Positions 1 to 8,768 of a stretch of DNA of 64,000 bases are shown piece after piece (the stretch's first letter is position 1; every line of letters begins with the position of its first letter). Below the pieces are notes generated by a model that saw only the letters and a list, made by a program, of their open reading frames with translations, was not told the origin of the DNA and did no database searches. Where the stretch lies: positions 7,998,001 to 8,062,000 of the forward strand of contig NZ_CP036426.1 in the NCBI RefSeq assembly GCF_007752535.1, given 5' to 3'. The stretch is from Tautonia plasticadhaerens. Its GTDB lineage: Bacteria > Planctomycetota > Planctomycetia > Isosphaerales > Isosphaeraceae. The translations under genes were made by a program, and so were the position numbers.

Positions 1-1318
1 GGTGCATGGCGTGGAGGATCTCCTCCTGGGTCGCCTCCAGCTTGCGGGCCATGACCAGCTCGGCGATCAGCTCGGTGGCGTTGGCGCCGATGATGTGGGC
101 GCCGAGGAGCTCCCCCAGCTCCTTGTCGAAGATCAGCTTGACGAACCCCTCCGGCTCGTCGGCCGCCACGGCCCGGCCGCTGGCGATGAAGGGGAACTTG
201 CCGATCCGGATGGGCCGGCCCGACTCCCTGGCCTGCTTCTCCGTCAGGCCGACGCTGGCCACGCCCGGCTCGGTGTAGGTGCAGCCGGGGACGTTGTCGT
301 AGTCGACCGTGCGGTCGGAGACGCCGCAGAGCCGCTCGACGCAGCAGGTCGCCTCGTGGTGGGCCACGTGGGCCAGCCAGGGGGGGCCGATCACGTCGCC
401 GACGGCATAGATGCTCGGCACGCTGGTGACGTAGCCGTCCTTGGGGTCGGCCTTGATGTGGCCCTTGAAGGTCTCGATCTTGACCCTGGACTCGTCCCAG
501 AGGCCCTGGATGTTCCCCTCGACGCCGATGGCGACGAGCATCACCTCGGCCTCGACCTGCTGCGTGCCCTTGGGGGTCTCGATCGTCGCCTTCACGCCGG
601 CATCGGTCTTCTCGACCTTGGCGGTCTTGGAGCCGGTGAGGACGGTCATCCCGCGCTTCTCGAAGCTCTTGCGGAGGGTCTGGGAGACCTCCTCGTCCTC
701 GATCGGCAGGAGGCGGTCGAGCATCTCGACGATCGTGACCTTGGTGCCGATCGCGTTGTAGAAGTAGGCGAATTCGCAGCCGATCGCCCCGGCGCCGACG
801 ATCAGCATCGACTTCGGCTGGGCCTGCGGGGCCATCGCCTCCTTCGACGAGATGATCGCCTTGCCGTCGAACGGGGCCCCGGGGAGGGCCTTCGGGTGGA
901 CGCCCGTGGCGAGGATGATCGAGTCGGCCGTGATCGTCTTGCCGTCGACCTGCACGGCGTTCGGGCCGACGACCTTGGCGGTCCCCTGCTGGTGGCCGAC
1001 CTTGTACTTGCGGAAGAGGCCCTCGATCCCCTTGTTCATCTTGGTGGTCACGTCTCGGCTGCGCTTGACCATCTGGGAGAAGTCCCAGCCGGCCTGCCCG
1101 GTGAAGCCGAAGCTCGGGCCGTGGTTGCTGATCAGCTCGACGACGTGGGCGTTGGTGAGCAGGGCCTTGGTCGGGATGCAGCCCCAGTTCAGGCAGATGC
1201 CGCCGAGCTTGTCCTGCTCGACGCAGAGGACCTTCTTGCCGAGCTGGGCGGCCCGGATGGCTCCGGCGTAGCCGGCGGGGCCGCCGCCGATGACGAGGAT
1301 CTCGTAGTCATTGGCCAT
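1..1318 (-). CDS. lpdA: Dihydrolipoyl dehydrogenase (E3), 3' end cut by window edge
   Basis: FAD-dependent E3 subunit of 2-oxoacid dehydrogenase complexes, reoxidising dihydrolipoamide on E2 with NAD+. The protein starts MANDYEILVIGGGPAGYAG, an FAD-binding GxGxxG-type fold, followed by the redox disulfide motif GGICLNWGCIPTK with Cys42 and Cys47. The readable part is 439 codons and stops inside the C-terminal dimerisation domain (ATQEEILHAMH), so roughly 25 residues, including the usual His-Pro-Thr active-site stretch, lie outside the window. The ATG at 1318 is the obvious start because the nucleotide-binding fold begins at residue 6. It lies downstream, on the same strand, of the E1 alpha/E1 beta/E2 genes at 5.2-8.8 kb, but a plus-strand gene pair separates it from them, so it must have its own promoter in 1319-1819. 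Confidence 0.95.
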   Translation of the reverse strand, partial: MANDYEILVIGGGPAGYAGAIRAAQLGKKVLCVEQDKLGGICLNWGCIPTKALLTNAHVVELISNHGPSFGFTGQAGWDFSQMVKRSRDVTTKMNKGIEGLFRKYKVGHQQGTAKVVGPNAVQVDGKTITADSIILATGVHPKALPGAPFDGKAIISSKEAMAPQAQPKSMLIVGAGAIGCEFAYFYNAIGTKVTIVEMLDRLLPIEDEEVSQTLRKSFEKRGMTVLTGSKTAKVEKTDAGVKATIETPKGTQQVEAEVMLVAIGVEGNIQGLWDESRVKIETFKGHIKADPKDGYVTSVPSIYAVGDVIGPPWLAHVAHHEATCCVERLCGVSDRTVDYDNVPGCTYTEPGVASVGLTEKQARESGRPIRIGKFPFIASGRAVAADEPEGFVKLIFDKELGELLGAHIIGANATELIAELVMARKLEATQEEILHAMH

Positions 1319-1819
1319 GAATGCACGTCTCAGTCGGTTCGGTGGGAGGTCGTTGATCGCGGGGAGGGGACGGGGGCCGATCGCCCCCTCCCCGTCGGCT
1401 CGGGCCGGGACGCGAGGCGGGGGTGGGGCGGGGCCGGCAGGCGCCGGGGATCGACGCTCGGGCCCCCGCGCCGCCCGCCGTCCTCGGGGCGATCGGCCGG
1501 GGGCCGCTCGATTCGTCTCAGTGCGCCGGGGCCGTGCGTCGCCTCCCCCCGGCCGCGTCCTCCCCTCCCATTGTGACGATCGGGGCCGCCGCCGTACAGA
1601 CGACGCCCCGTCCCGGCCGGAGGGCGGAGTCGTCCGTTCCCGGCGACGAGGCCGGGCGCCCGGATCGTGGACTACGCTTCAGGGAGTCGGGCGCCCCGGG
1701 CCGATTCGAGGCCCGACGTCCCCCCCGGGCGACATGGCCGGGCGGGGCCGCAAGGCCAGGCCGGGGCCCGTCGAGTTCCGTTCAATCACCCCCAGGAAGG
1801 GCGGCGACGCAGCCGACCG
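1319..1819. other. Gene-free divergent spacer between lpdA and the hlyD-like gene
   Basis: About 500 bases without a convincing gene. Open frames cross it on the plus strand, but their translations are Arg/Pro/Gly-rich composition artefacts. It should hold the promoters of the leftward E3 gene and the rightward HlyD/glycosyltransferase pair. I could not pick out a confident -35/-10 pair. A purine-rich AGGAAGG near 1794-1800 lies about 19 bases before the chosen start of the HlyD-like gene, too far for an ideal ribosome binding site. Confidence 0.5.
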
Positions 1820-3124
1820 ATGCCGATGGACGCGACCCGAATCCTCCTCGAACCGAGCCAGGCCCGGCCGACGACCCGGGAGTCGAGCCCGCCGAAGGCG
1901 ATCAGCCCGGCGTCGGCCCCCTCCCCGAGCGCCCCCCCCCGGGGCAGGGGGTGGAGCCGGCTGCTCCGCTGGTCGATCGGCGGGGCGATGCTCGCCGAGG
2001 CCGCCTACCTCGTCCTGCCGTCGGTCCTGTACCGGACCAGCGTCCAGGCCTCGGTGACGGCCCCGCTGGCGACCGTCCGGGTCTACCAGCCGGGCGTGGT
2101 CGTCGGGACCCCGCCGGAGGTCGGCGACCCGGTCTCGCCGGGACAGACGCTCTTCGAGGTGCGGGAGGGATCGCCGGACCTCCGACCCTCGGGGCAGATC
2201 GAGGCCGAGCGGGAGTCGGTCCGCCTGGCCGCCGACGCCCTGAGGGCCCAGCTCGACGAGCTGGACGCGCTGAAGGCCACGCTCGGGACGCACTTCGACG
2301 CCTACCGGGAGGCCCGGATCGGCCGGGCCGAGACGCTCCTGGCCGAGCAGGACTCCCAGGTCGCCGCGGCGGAGTCCCGGCTGGAGGAGGCGGAGTTCGA
2401 GTGCCGGGTGCACGGCCAACTGGCGAGCCGGGCCGCCTCGTCGGACGTCGAGCGGGCCCGGGCCGGGCTCGCCCTGGCCGTGGCGAGGGACGAGCTGGAG
2501 GTGGCCCGGCAGGCCCGGGAGCGGCAACGGCTCCAGCTCGACGCCGCCCGACGGGGCCTGTTCGTGGGGGAGGCCGACGGCGGGCAGGACCGGGTCGCGT
2601 CGTTGCAGCGTTGCGACGAGATCATGCTGCAGCAGGCCGGGCTCCGGGCCCGGCTCGGCGAGCTGGACGGCCGGCTCGTCGAGCTGGGGGCCCGGCTCGA
2701 CGCCGAGCGGGAGCACCTGGCCGACGGCCGACACGAGGTCGTCTCCCCGATCGGGGGCCTGGTCTGGTCCTCCTCCCTGGCGACGGGCGTCGAGGTCGAG
2801 CCGGGCGCGACGGCGGTCGAGGTCGTCGACCCGGCCCTCCTGGGCATCGAGGCGTTCTTCAAGGAGGCCGACGCGGGCCGGGTCCGGCCGGGGACGGCGG
2901 TCGAGGCCCGGCTCGTCGGCTCGACCCGGATCCTGCCCGGCCGGGTCGTCCGGGTGTCCGACCCCCGGGCGATCGACCCCAGGAGGATCGGCGGCGCCGA
3001 GCGTGACTCGGTCCCCCCCGGCACCTTCCGGGCGGTCGTCGAGCTGGAGGTGCAGCCCGAGTCGGGCGACCTGGCGGACCGGCATCACATCGGCGTGCCC
3101 GCGATCGTCTGGGTGCGGCGATGA
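1820..3124 (+). CDS. HlyD-family membrane-fusion/adaptor protein paired with a cellulose-synthase-like enzyme
   Basis: A 434-residue membrane-anchored adaptor. After a Pro/Ser-rich cytoplasmic stretch there is one hydrophobic segment at about residues 55-72 (IGGAMLAEAAYLVLPSV), then a biotinyl-lipoyl-like half (VTAPLATVRVYQPGVVVGTPPEVGDPVSPGQTLFEV). A long Ala/Glu/Arg-rich coiled-coil hairpin spans about 130-300, followed by the second lipoyl-like half (VVSPIGGLVWSS) and a beta-barrel-like C-terminus. This order is that of HlyD/EmrA/Alg44-type proteins. The gene ends 58 bases before the BcsA-like glycosyltransferase, so the two are probably co-transcribed and this protein may couple polymer synthesis to passage through the periplasm. 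The start is uncertain: ATGs at 1820 and 1826 are possible, and the open frame extends upstream. No outer-membrane channel gene is adjacent. Confidence 0.8.
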   Translation: MPMDATRILLEPSQARPTTRESSPPKAISPASAPSPSAPPRGRGWSRLLRWSIGGAMLAEAAYLVLPSVLYRTSVQASVTAPLATVRVYQPGVVVGTPPEVGDPVSPGQTLFEVREGSPDLRPSGQIEAERESVRLAADALRAQLDELDALKATLGTHFDAYREARIGRAETLLAEQDSQVAAAESRLEEAEFECRVHGQLASRAASSDVERARAGLALAVARDELEVARQARERQRLQLDAARRGLFVGEADGGQDRVASLQRCDEIMLQQAGLRARLGELDGRLVELGARLDAEREHLADGRHEVVSPIGGLVWSSSLATGVEVEPGATAVEVVDPALLGIEAFFKEADAGRVRPGTAVEARLVGSTRILPGRVVRVSDPRAIDPRRIGGAERDSVPPGTFRAVVELEVQPESGDLADRHHIGVPAIVWVRR

Positions 3125-3182
3125 GGGGCCGGAGCGGGCCGAGGGCCGCCGGGACGGGGTCCCCGATCGAGGGCCGACGACG

Positions 3183-5144
3183 ATGACGACGATGACACCG
3201 ATGCCCGGATCCGAGTGGGCGGCCGTCCTGCTGGTGATCGGGGTCTGCGTGGCGATCCTGCCTTCGCTGCCCCGTCAGCGGACTTGGGCCCGGTCCCTGG
3301 TCGTGGCGATGGGCATGCTCGTGGCCGCCCGGTACCTGGGCTGGCGGTTCTCCGAGACGGTCCGGCCGGCCGACCCGACGACCCGGGGAGGGCTCTGGAT
3401 CTGGTCCGTCTTCCTCTTCGAGCTGGCGGCGATCTTCAACTGCGCCGTCACGTATCTGATGCTGACCCGCACCAGCGACCACTCCGCCGAGGCTGACCGT
3501 CACGAATGGAGGCTCCGGCGGTCGTCCCCCTCCGCCCTGCCAAGGGTGGACGTGTTCCTCTGCACCTACAACGAGGGGATCGAGGTGCTGGAGGGGCCGA
3601 TCCTCGCCGCCCGGGGGCTGGACTACCCGAACTTCGACGTCTGGGTGCTCGACGACGGCCGACGCCCCTGGCTGCGCGACTTCTGCGAGGCGAAGGGGGT
3701 GGGCTACATCACCCGCCCCGACAACGCGCACGCCAAGGCCGGCAACATCAACCACGCCCTGGCGGTGACCGACGCCGAGCTGTTCGTGGTGCTCGACGCC
3801 GACTTCGCCCCCCGACGCGACTTGCTGATGCGGACGGTCGGCTTCTTCGAGGACCCGAAGGTCGCCATCGTCCAGCTGCCCCACCACTTCCTCAACGCCG
3901 ACATCTTCGAGATGAACCTGGGGCTGGGGGACCAGTCCCCCAACGAGCAGCGGCTGTTCTTCGACACGGTCCAGCCGAGCCGGGACGCCTGGGACTGCGC
4001 CTTCTGCTGCGGGTCGGCCAGCGTGCAGCGGCGGTCGGCCCTGGCGGAGATCGGCAACGTGCCGACGGGGTCGGTGACGGAGGACATCCTCTCCTCGCTG
4101 TTGCTGCTCCGGAAGGGCTACATCACCCGGTTCCTGAACGAGCCGCTGGCCTTCGGGCTGTCGCCGGAGAGCGTGAAGGGGATGTTCGTGCAGCGGCAGC
4201 GGTGGTGCCGGGGGGGGATCCAGCTGATGTTCCTGAAGGAGGGCGTGCTCGGGCCGGGCCTGACCCCGCTGCAACGGCTCTTCTTCTTCCCGATCGACTG
4301 GCTGGTGCAGACCCCCGTCCGGCTCTTCGGCGTGCTGGTGCCGATCGTCTACCTGTGGACGGGCCTCTCGCCGCTGGTGGGGGCCGACGTGTCGGAACTG
4401 ATCGACTACCAGCTCCCGGTGCTCGCCGCGCTGACGGGACCGATGATCTGGCTCTCCGGGGGGAGGTACCTGCCGCTGCTGTCGACGGGGTTCTCGCTCC
4501 TGTTGAGCTTCCGGCTGGTGCCGACGATCCTCTCGACCCTGATCAAGCCCTTCGGCGAGCCGTTCCGGGTGACCCCCAAGGGGAGCGGGGCCGGGCAGGG
4601 CGTGGACGGCTTCGCCCGGGGGCTGGCGCTCACCCTGCTAGGGCTGACGATGCTCGGCCTGCTCATCAATGCCCGGCCCGAGACCCAGGTCGTCTCCGAC
4701 CCGGAGCACCGGACGGCGGCCCTGTTCTTCTCGGCCGGGAACGCCTGCGCCCTGGTGCTGGCCATCCTGGCCGGCCGGGACCGGGGCCGACGGCGGACGG
4801 CCGAACGCTACCGGACCGACGCCCGGATCATCTGCGAGGGGGACAACGGGACCTGGGCCACGGCCGGCCTGCTCGACGTCTCCGTCGGCGGCGCCCGGCT
4901 CTCCTGGCCGGGCGACCGGGCCGCCCCGGACTCGCTCCGGCTGCACCCGAGCGGGGTGGACCCGATCCGGGCCGCGGTGGTCCGGGACGACGGCGACTGC
5001 CTCGGCATCCGGTTCGACCTGGCCGACGACCGGCAGCGGGACGCCGTGCTGCAGTGGATCTACTCCGTCGGCGTCGACGCGAAGCGGGCCCCCCTCTCCC
5101 CCGCCCGGCTCACCCGGCGGCTGGTAGCCCGATGCCTCGGGTGA
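3183..5144 (+). CDS. BcsA-like family 2 glycosyltransferase with C-terminal PilZ domain
   Basis: A 653-residue processive inner-membrane glycosyltransferase resembling bacterial cellulose synthase catalytic subunits. Two or more N-terminal membrane helices come first (residues about 10-85). The GT2 core carries the expected motifs in order: DDG at about 156, DAD at about 205 (VVLDADFAP), TED at about 300 (GSVTEDIL) and QRQRW at about 337. Further membrane helices follow, then a PilZ domain from about 538 to 635 with an RxxxR-like stretch (RRTAERYR) and DVSVGG, a DxSxxG motif, which implies activation by cyclic di-GMP. The start is one of three ATGs (3183, 3192, 3201) just downstream of the HlyD-like gene. 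No bcsB, bcsZ or bcsC gene is nearby, so the polymer could be cellulose or another beta-glucan or exopolysaccharide. It converges with the E2 gene 99 bases away. Confidence 0.9.
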   Translation: MTTMTPMPGSEWAAVLLVIGVCVAILPSLPRQRTWARSLVVAMGMLVAARYLGWRFSETVRPADPTTRGGLWIWSVFLFELAAIFNCAVTYLMLTRTSDHSAEADRHEWRLRRSSPSALPRVDVFLCTYNEGIEVLEGPILAARGLDYPNFDVWVLDDGRRPWLRDFCEAKGVGYITRPDNAHAKAGNINHALAVTDAELFVVLDADFAPRRDLLMRTVGFFEDPKVAIVQLPHHFLNADIFEMNLGLGDQSPNEQRLFFDTVQPSRDAWDCAFCCGSASVQRRSALAEIGNVPTGSVTEDILSSLLLLRKGYITRFLNEPLAFGLSPESVKGMFVQRQRWCRGGIQLMFLKEGVLGPGLTPLQRLFFFPIDWLVQTPVRLFGVLVPIVYLWTGLSPLVGADVSELIDYQLPVLAALTGPMIWLSGGRYLPLLSTGFSLLLSFRLVPTILSTLIKPFGEPFRVTPKGSGAGQGVDGFARGLALTLLGLTMLGLLINARPETQVVSDPEHRTAALFFSAGNACALVLAILAGRDRGRRRTAERYRTDARIICEGDNGTWATAGLLDVSVGGARLSWPGDRAAPDSLRLHPSGVDPIRAAVVRDDGDCLGIRFDLADDRQRDAVLQWIYSVGVDAKRAPLSPARLTRRLVARCLG

Positions 5145-5190
5145 CCGGGGGATCGCCCCGGGGCCGATCGAGGCACGGGGGGCGGGCCGG

Positions 5191-5210
5191 GGGGGGCGGG
5201 CCCGCCCCCC
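5191..5210. terminator. GC palindrome between convergent genes, possible bidirectional terminator
   Basis: A perfect 20-base palindrome (ten bases GGGGGGCGGG followed by the complement) lies in the 99-base gap between the convergent glycosyltransferase and E2 genes. The position fits a transcription barrier, but there is no T-run on either side and no loop beyond the central bases, so an intrinsic terminator is not certain. Confidence 0.35.
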
Positions 5211-5243
5211 TCGGCGATCGCGAGCCGGCGGGCCGACGCCGAC

Positions 5244-6617
5244 TCAGAGCAGCATCGACGCCGGCTCCTCGAGGAAGCCCTTGAGCGTGCGGACGAACTC
5301 GGCGGCCATGGCGCCGTCGACCGCCCGGTGGTCGGCGGTGAGGGTGACGGTCATGACCTGGCCGGCGACGAGCTGCCCGTCCTCGACGACCGGCCGGGGC
5401 TCGGTGGCGCCGACGGCGAGGATGCCGACCTCGGGCATGTTCAGGATGGCGTCGAACTGCTTGACGCCGTACATGCCGAGGTTGGAGATGGTGAAGGTCG
5501 AGCCCATCATCTGCTGGGGCGTCAGCGTGTTGCCCCGGGCGGCCTCGGCCAGGGCCAGGGTGCCCTGGCGGATCTCGACCAGGCCGAGCCGGTCGGCGTC
5601 CGGCAGCACGGGGACGATCAGGCCGCCGTCCAGGGCGACGGCGATGCCGACGTTGACCTGGCCGTGCAGGACCATGTGGTCGGCCTCGTAGGTCGCGTTC
5701 AGGCCGGGGTGCGCCCGGAGGGACATCGCCACGGCCTTGGTGACGAAGTCGCCGACGGAGAGCTTGACCTTCTGCTTGGAGAGCTGGGCGTTGAGCCGCT
5801 CCCGGAGGCTGACGATCTGGTCCATCCGGATGTCGGCCGTGACGTGGATCTCCGGGGCCGCCTGCTTCGCCTGGAGCATCCGCTGGGCGATCGTCTTGCG
5901 CATCCGGGAGTGCGGGACGCGTCGGGTCTCCCGCGCCGGACTGGCGGCGACGGGCATCTTCGGTGCGGTCCCGGCACCGCCGTCTCCCGAGGGGGCGGCG
6001 GCCGGGGCGGCTCCCCGGTTCTGGAGGAAGGCCTCGACGTCGCTGCGGATGATCCGGCCATTGGGGCCGGAGCCGTCGACCTGGGCGAGGTCGATCCCCT
6101 TGGACTCGGCGATCTTGCGGGCCAGCGGGCTGGACCGGATCCGGCCGCCGTGGGCGGCGGCGCCATTTCCGTTGCCGCCCTGCTGGCCGTTGGTCGCGGA
6201 GCCGGTGGAGTGGCCGTAGTCGGGCCCGCCGGAGGCCCCCTGGGCCCCTGCCCCCGGGGCGGCACCGGTCCCGGCCGCGGCACCGGCCGCGACCGGCTCT
6301 TCCTTCTTCTCGGCCGGGGCGGCCTCGGCCTTGGCGGAACCGCCCTTCATCTGCTCGGCGAGCTGGGAGGGGTCCTCCCCCTTCCCGGCCAGCACGAGCA
6401 CGCGCTGGCCGACGGCGACCTCGTCCCCCTCCTGCACGTCGAGCAGGGCGACGGTGCCGTCGTCGAACGACTCCATCGGCATGACGGCCTTGTCCGTCTG
6501 GATCTCGGCGAGGACGTCCCCCTCCTTGACCGGGTCGCCGACCTTGACGTTCCACTTCACGAGCTGCCCGCTCTCCATCGTCGGGCTGAGCTTGGCCATC
6601 GTCACTTCAACGGGCAT
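5244..6617 (-). CDS. pdhC: Pyruvate dehydrogenase E2, dihydrolipoamide acetyltransferase
   Basis: Core subunit of the pyruvate dehydrogenase complex, transferring the acetyl group from lipoamide to CoA. The 457-residue protein has one N-terminal lipoyl domain (residues 1-78, lipoylated Lys43 in QTDKAVM). A long Ala/Gly/Pro-rich linker follows, then a peripheral-subunit-binding domain (SPLARKIAESKGIDLAQVDG, with GPNGRI) and the catalytic domain ending with the HxxxDG motif DHRAVDG. The start MPVEVTMAKLSPTMESG matches E2 proteins exactly; an in-frame extension upstream is Pro/Thr-rich and unlikely. It follows the E1 beta gene by about 150 bases on the same strand. A single lipoyl domain with a heteromeric E1 is the alpha/beta-type PDH found in alphaproteobacteria and mitochondria. 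Confidence 0.96.
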   Translation of the reverse strand: MPVEVTMAKLSPTMESGQLVKWNVKVGDPVKEGDVLAEIQTDKAVMPMESFDDGTVALLDVQEGDEVAVGQRVLVLAGKGEDPSQLAEQMKGGSAKAEAAPAEKKEEPVAAGAAAGTGAAPGAGAQGASGGPDYGHSTGSATNGQQGGNGNGAAAHGGRIRSSPLARKIAESKGIDLAQVDGSGPNGRIIRSDVEAFLQNRGAAPAAAPSGDGGAGTAPKMPVAASPARETRRVPHSRMRKTIAQRMLQAKQAAPEIHVTADIRMDQIVSLRERLNAQLSKQKVKLSVGDFVTKAVAMSLRAHPGLNATYEADHMVLHGQVNVGIAVALDGGLIVPVLPDADRLGLVEIRQGTLALAEAARGNTLTPQQMMGSTFTISNLGMYGVKQFDAILNMPEVGILAVGATEPRPVVEDGQLVAGQVMTVTLTADHRAVDGAMAAEFVRTLKGFLEEPASMLL

Positions 6618-6765
6618 CGGTGTCGCTCCGGGGAGGCAGGCGGTCGGCGATGGGGTCGGGATGGGTCGAGGATTCAAGGCACGCGGCCCCCGGCAGTCGG
6701 CGAGGCGCTCGACCGCCGGGGGCCCCGGATGGATGGGTCGTCGGGCCGGGGCTCCCCGGCTCGGC

Positions 6766-7746
6766 TCAGCGATAGAGGACGCTGTTGACCGCCTCGACCA
6801 CCCGCTCCACGTTCGGCAGGATGTCGAGTTCGAGCGTGCGGTTGTAGGGGATCGGGGCGTCCTTGGCGGCGACCCGCTGGATGGGGGCGTCCAGCTCGTC
6901 GAAGGCGGCGCGGTAGATCCGGTCGGCGACCCCGGCGCCGATGCCGCAGTAGTACCAGTCCTCCTCGACGAACACGCAGCGGTTGGTCTTCGTGATCGAG
7001 GCGAGGATGGTGTCCATGTCCAGCGGGCGGAGGGTGCGGAGGTCGACGACCTCGACGCTGACGTCTTCCTCGGCCAGTTTGTCGGCGGCCTTGAGGCTGG
7101 TCATGACCGACCGGGAGTAGGTGAGGATCGTGACGTCGGAGCCTTCTCGCTTGACGTCGGCCTGGCCGATCGGGACGACGAAGTCGGGGTCGTCGGGGAC
7201 CTCGCCCTTGTCGCCGAGCAGGTTCTCGTGCTCGATGAAGATGACGGGGTCGTCGTCCCGGATGGCGGCCTTGAGCATCCCCTTGGCGTCGGCGGGGGTG
7301 CTGGGCATCATCACCTTCAGCCCGGGGAAGTGGGAGAAGAGCGCCTCGGGGCGGTGGGAGTGGGTGGCGCCGAGGTTGCCGGCGATCCCCGAGTTCCCCC
7401 GGAAGACGATCGGCACGCTGAACTGGCCGCCGGACATGTAGCGCATGTTCGCGGCGTTGTTGACCAATTGGTCGAAGGCGACGTAGCTGAAGCTGAAGGT
7501 CATGAACTCGATGATCGGCCGCAGCCCGACCATGGCGGCCCCGATGCCGATGCCGGCGAAGCCGTTCTCGGAGATCGGCGAGTCGACGATCCGGCGGGCG
7601 CCGAAGCGGTCGAGCATCCCCTGGCTGACCTTGTAGGCGCCCTGGTATTCGGCGACCTCCTCGCCCATGAGGAAGACGCGGTCGTCCCGCTCCATCTCCT
7701 CGGACATGGCCTGGTTCAGGGCCTCTCGGTACTGGATGACGGCCAT
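6766..7746 (-). CDS. pdhB: Pyruvate dehydrogenase E1 component, beta subunit
   Basis: Beta subunit (326 residues) of the thiamine-diphosphate-dependent E1 heterotetramer, which decarboxylates pyruvate and acetylates E2. Characteristic blocks are visible: MGEEVAEYQGAYKVSQGM, DSPISENGFAGIGIGAAMVG, the potassium/TPP region FDQLVNNAANMRYMSGGQ and GATHSHRPEA. The ATG at 7746 is chosen because AGGAG lies 11 bases upstream. A GTG at 7758 overlapping the stop of the preceding gene is possible but would place the ribosome site inside the start codon. It is separated from the E1 alpha gene by 8 bases, so translation of the two subunits is probably coupled. Confidence 0.96.
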   Translation of the reverse strand: MAVIQYREALNQAMSEEMERDDRVFLMGEEVAEYQGAYKVSQGMLDRFGARRIVDSPISENGFAGIGIGAAMVGLRPIIEFMTFSFSYVAFDQLVNNAANMRYMSGGQFSVPIVFRGNSGIAGNLGATHSHRPEALFSHFPGLKVMMPSTPADAKGMLKAAIRDDDPVIFIEHENLLGDKGEVPDDPDFVVPIGQADVKREGSDVTILTYSRSVMTSLKAADKLAEEDVSVEVVDLRTLRPLDMDTILASITKTNRCVFVEEDWYYCGIGAGVADRIYRAAFDELDAPIQRVAAKDAPIPYNRTLELDILPNVERVVEAVNSVLYR

Positions 7747-7754
7747 CGTCCGGG

Positions 7755-8768
7755 TCACTCCTGGGGGATGTGGGGGGAGACGGTGATGTCGGTGTAGATC
7801 TCGTCGAGGCCCGGCTCGGGGGCCTCCTCGGCGTGGGCGATGGCCTCGTCGATCAGCTCCTTGACCTCGGCCTGCATCAGTTCGAGGCCCTCGTCGTCGA
7901 CCCAGCCGCGCTCGCGAAGGACGACCTCGTACAGCGCGATCGGGTCGCGCTCGCGGGCCTTCTCCAGCTCCTCGGCGGTGCGGTACTTCATCGGGTCGCT
8001 CATCGAGTGGCCGCGGTAGCGGTAGGTCTTGGCCTCGATGAAGGTGGGCCCCTCGCCGGCCCGGGCGCGGTTGGCGGCCTCCAGGGTGGTCTCGGCCATG
8101 GCCTCGATGTCGTTGGCGTCCACGGCGACGCTGGCGGAGAAGCCGTAGGGGGGCCCGCCCCGCTGGGTCAGATCCAGCACCGCGGAATGGCGATGCAGGT
8201 GGGTGCCCATCGACATCAGGTTGTTCTCGACGACGTAGATGACCGGCAGCTTCCAGAGGCCGGCCATGTTGAAGGCCTCGTGCAGGGCCCCCTGGTCCAT
8301 GGCCCCGTCGCCGAAGAAGCAGATGGTGACCCGGTCGTCGCCCCGGTACTTGCTGGCGAAGGCCATGCCGGCGGCGAGGGGGATGTGGCTGCCGACGATG
8401 GCGTGCCCGCCCATGAAATTCCGATTGGCCTGGAAGAAGTGCATCGAGCCGCCCTTGCCCTTGGAGCAGCCCGAGGCCTTGCCGAGCATCTCGGCCATGC
8501 CGGCCCTCGGTTCCATCCCCCGGGCGAGGGCGTGGCCGTGGTCGCGGTAGGCGGTGATGACGTAGTCGTCCTCCCGGAGGACGCCGATGGAGCCGACGGC
8601 GCAGGCCTCCTGGCCGCTGTAGAGGTGGCAGAAGCCGCCGATCTTCTGGCGCTGGTAGAGCATGGCCGAGCGTTCTTCGAAGCGCCGGATCACCAGCATC
8701 TGGCGGAGCCAGTCGAGGGCCTGCTCGCGGTCGACGATGGGCTTGGCTTCGGTCTGCGCGTGGGCCAT
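7755..8768 (-). CDS. pdhA: Pyruvate dehydrogenase E1 component, alpha subunit
   Basis: Alpha subunit (337 residues) of the E1 heterotetramer, holding the thiamine diphosphate motif that starts GDGAMDQGALHEAFNMAGLW and ends in ENN. Further family blocks are RRFEERSAMLYQ, GFCHLYSGQEACAVG and the loop YRYRGHSMSDP that is phosphorylated in mitochondrial homologues. The start ATG at 8768 (MAHAQTEAKPIVDREQ) has AGGAG nine bases upstream; the open frame continues for 66 codons further but is composition-biased. First gene of the pdhA-pdhB-pdhC unit, so its promoter should lie in 8769-9165. Confidence 0.96.
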   Translation of the reverse strand: MAHAQTEAKPIVDREQALDWLRQMLVIRRFEERSAMLYQRQKIGGFCHLYSGQEACAVGSIGVLREDDYVITAYRDHGHALARGMEPRAGMAEMLGKASGCSKGKGGSMHFFQANRNFMGGHAIVGSHIPLAAGMAFASKYRGDDRVTICFFGDGAMDQGALHEAFNMAGLWKLPVIYVVENNLMSMGTHLHRHSAVLDLTQRGGPPYGFSASVAVDANDIEAMAETTLEAANRARAGEGPTFIEAKTYRYRGHSMSDPMKYRTAEELEKARERDPIALYEVVLRERGWVDDEGLELMQAEVKELIDEAIAHAEEAPEPGLDEIYTDITVSPHIPQE

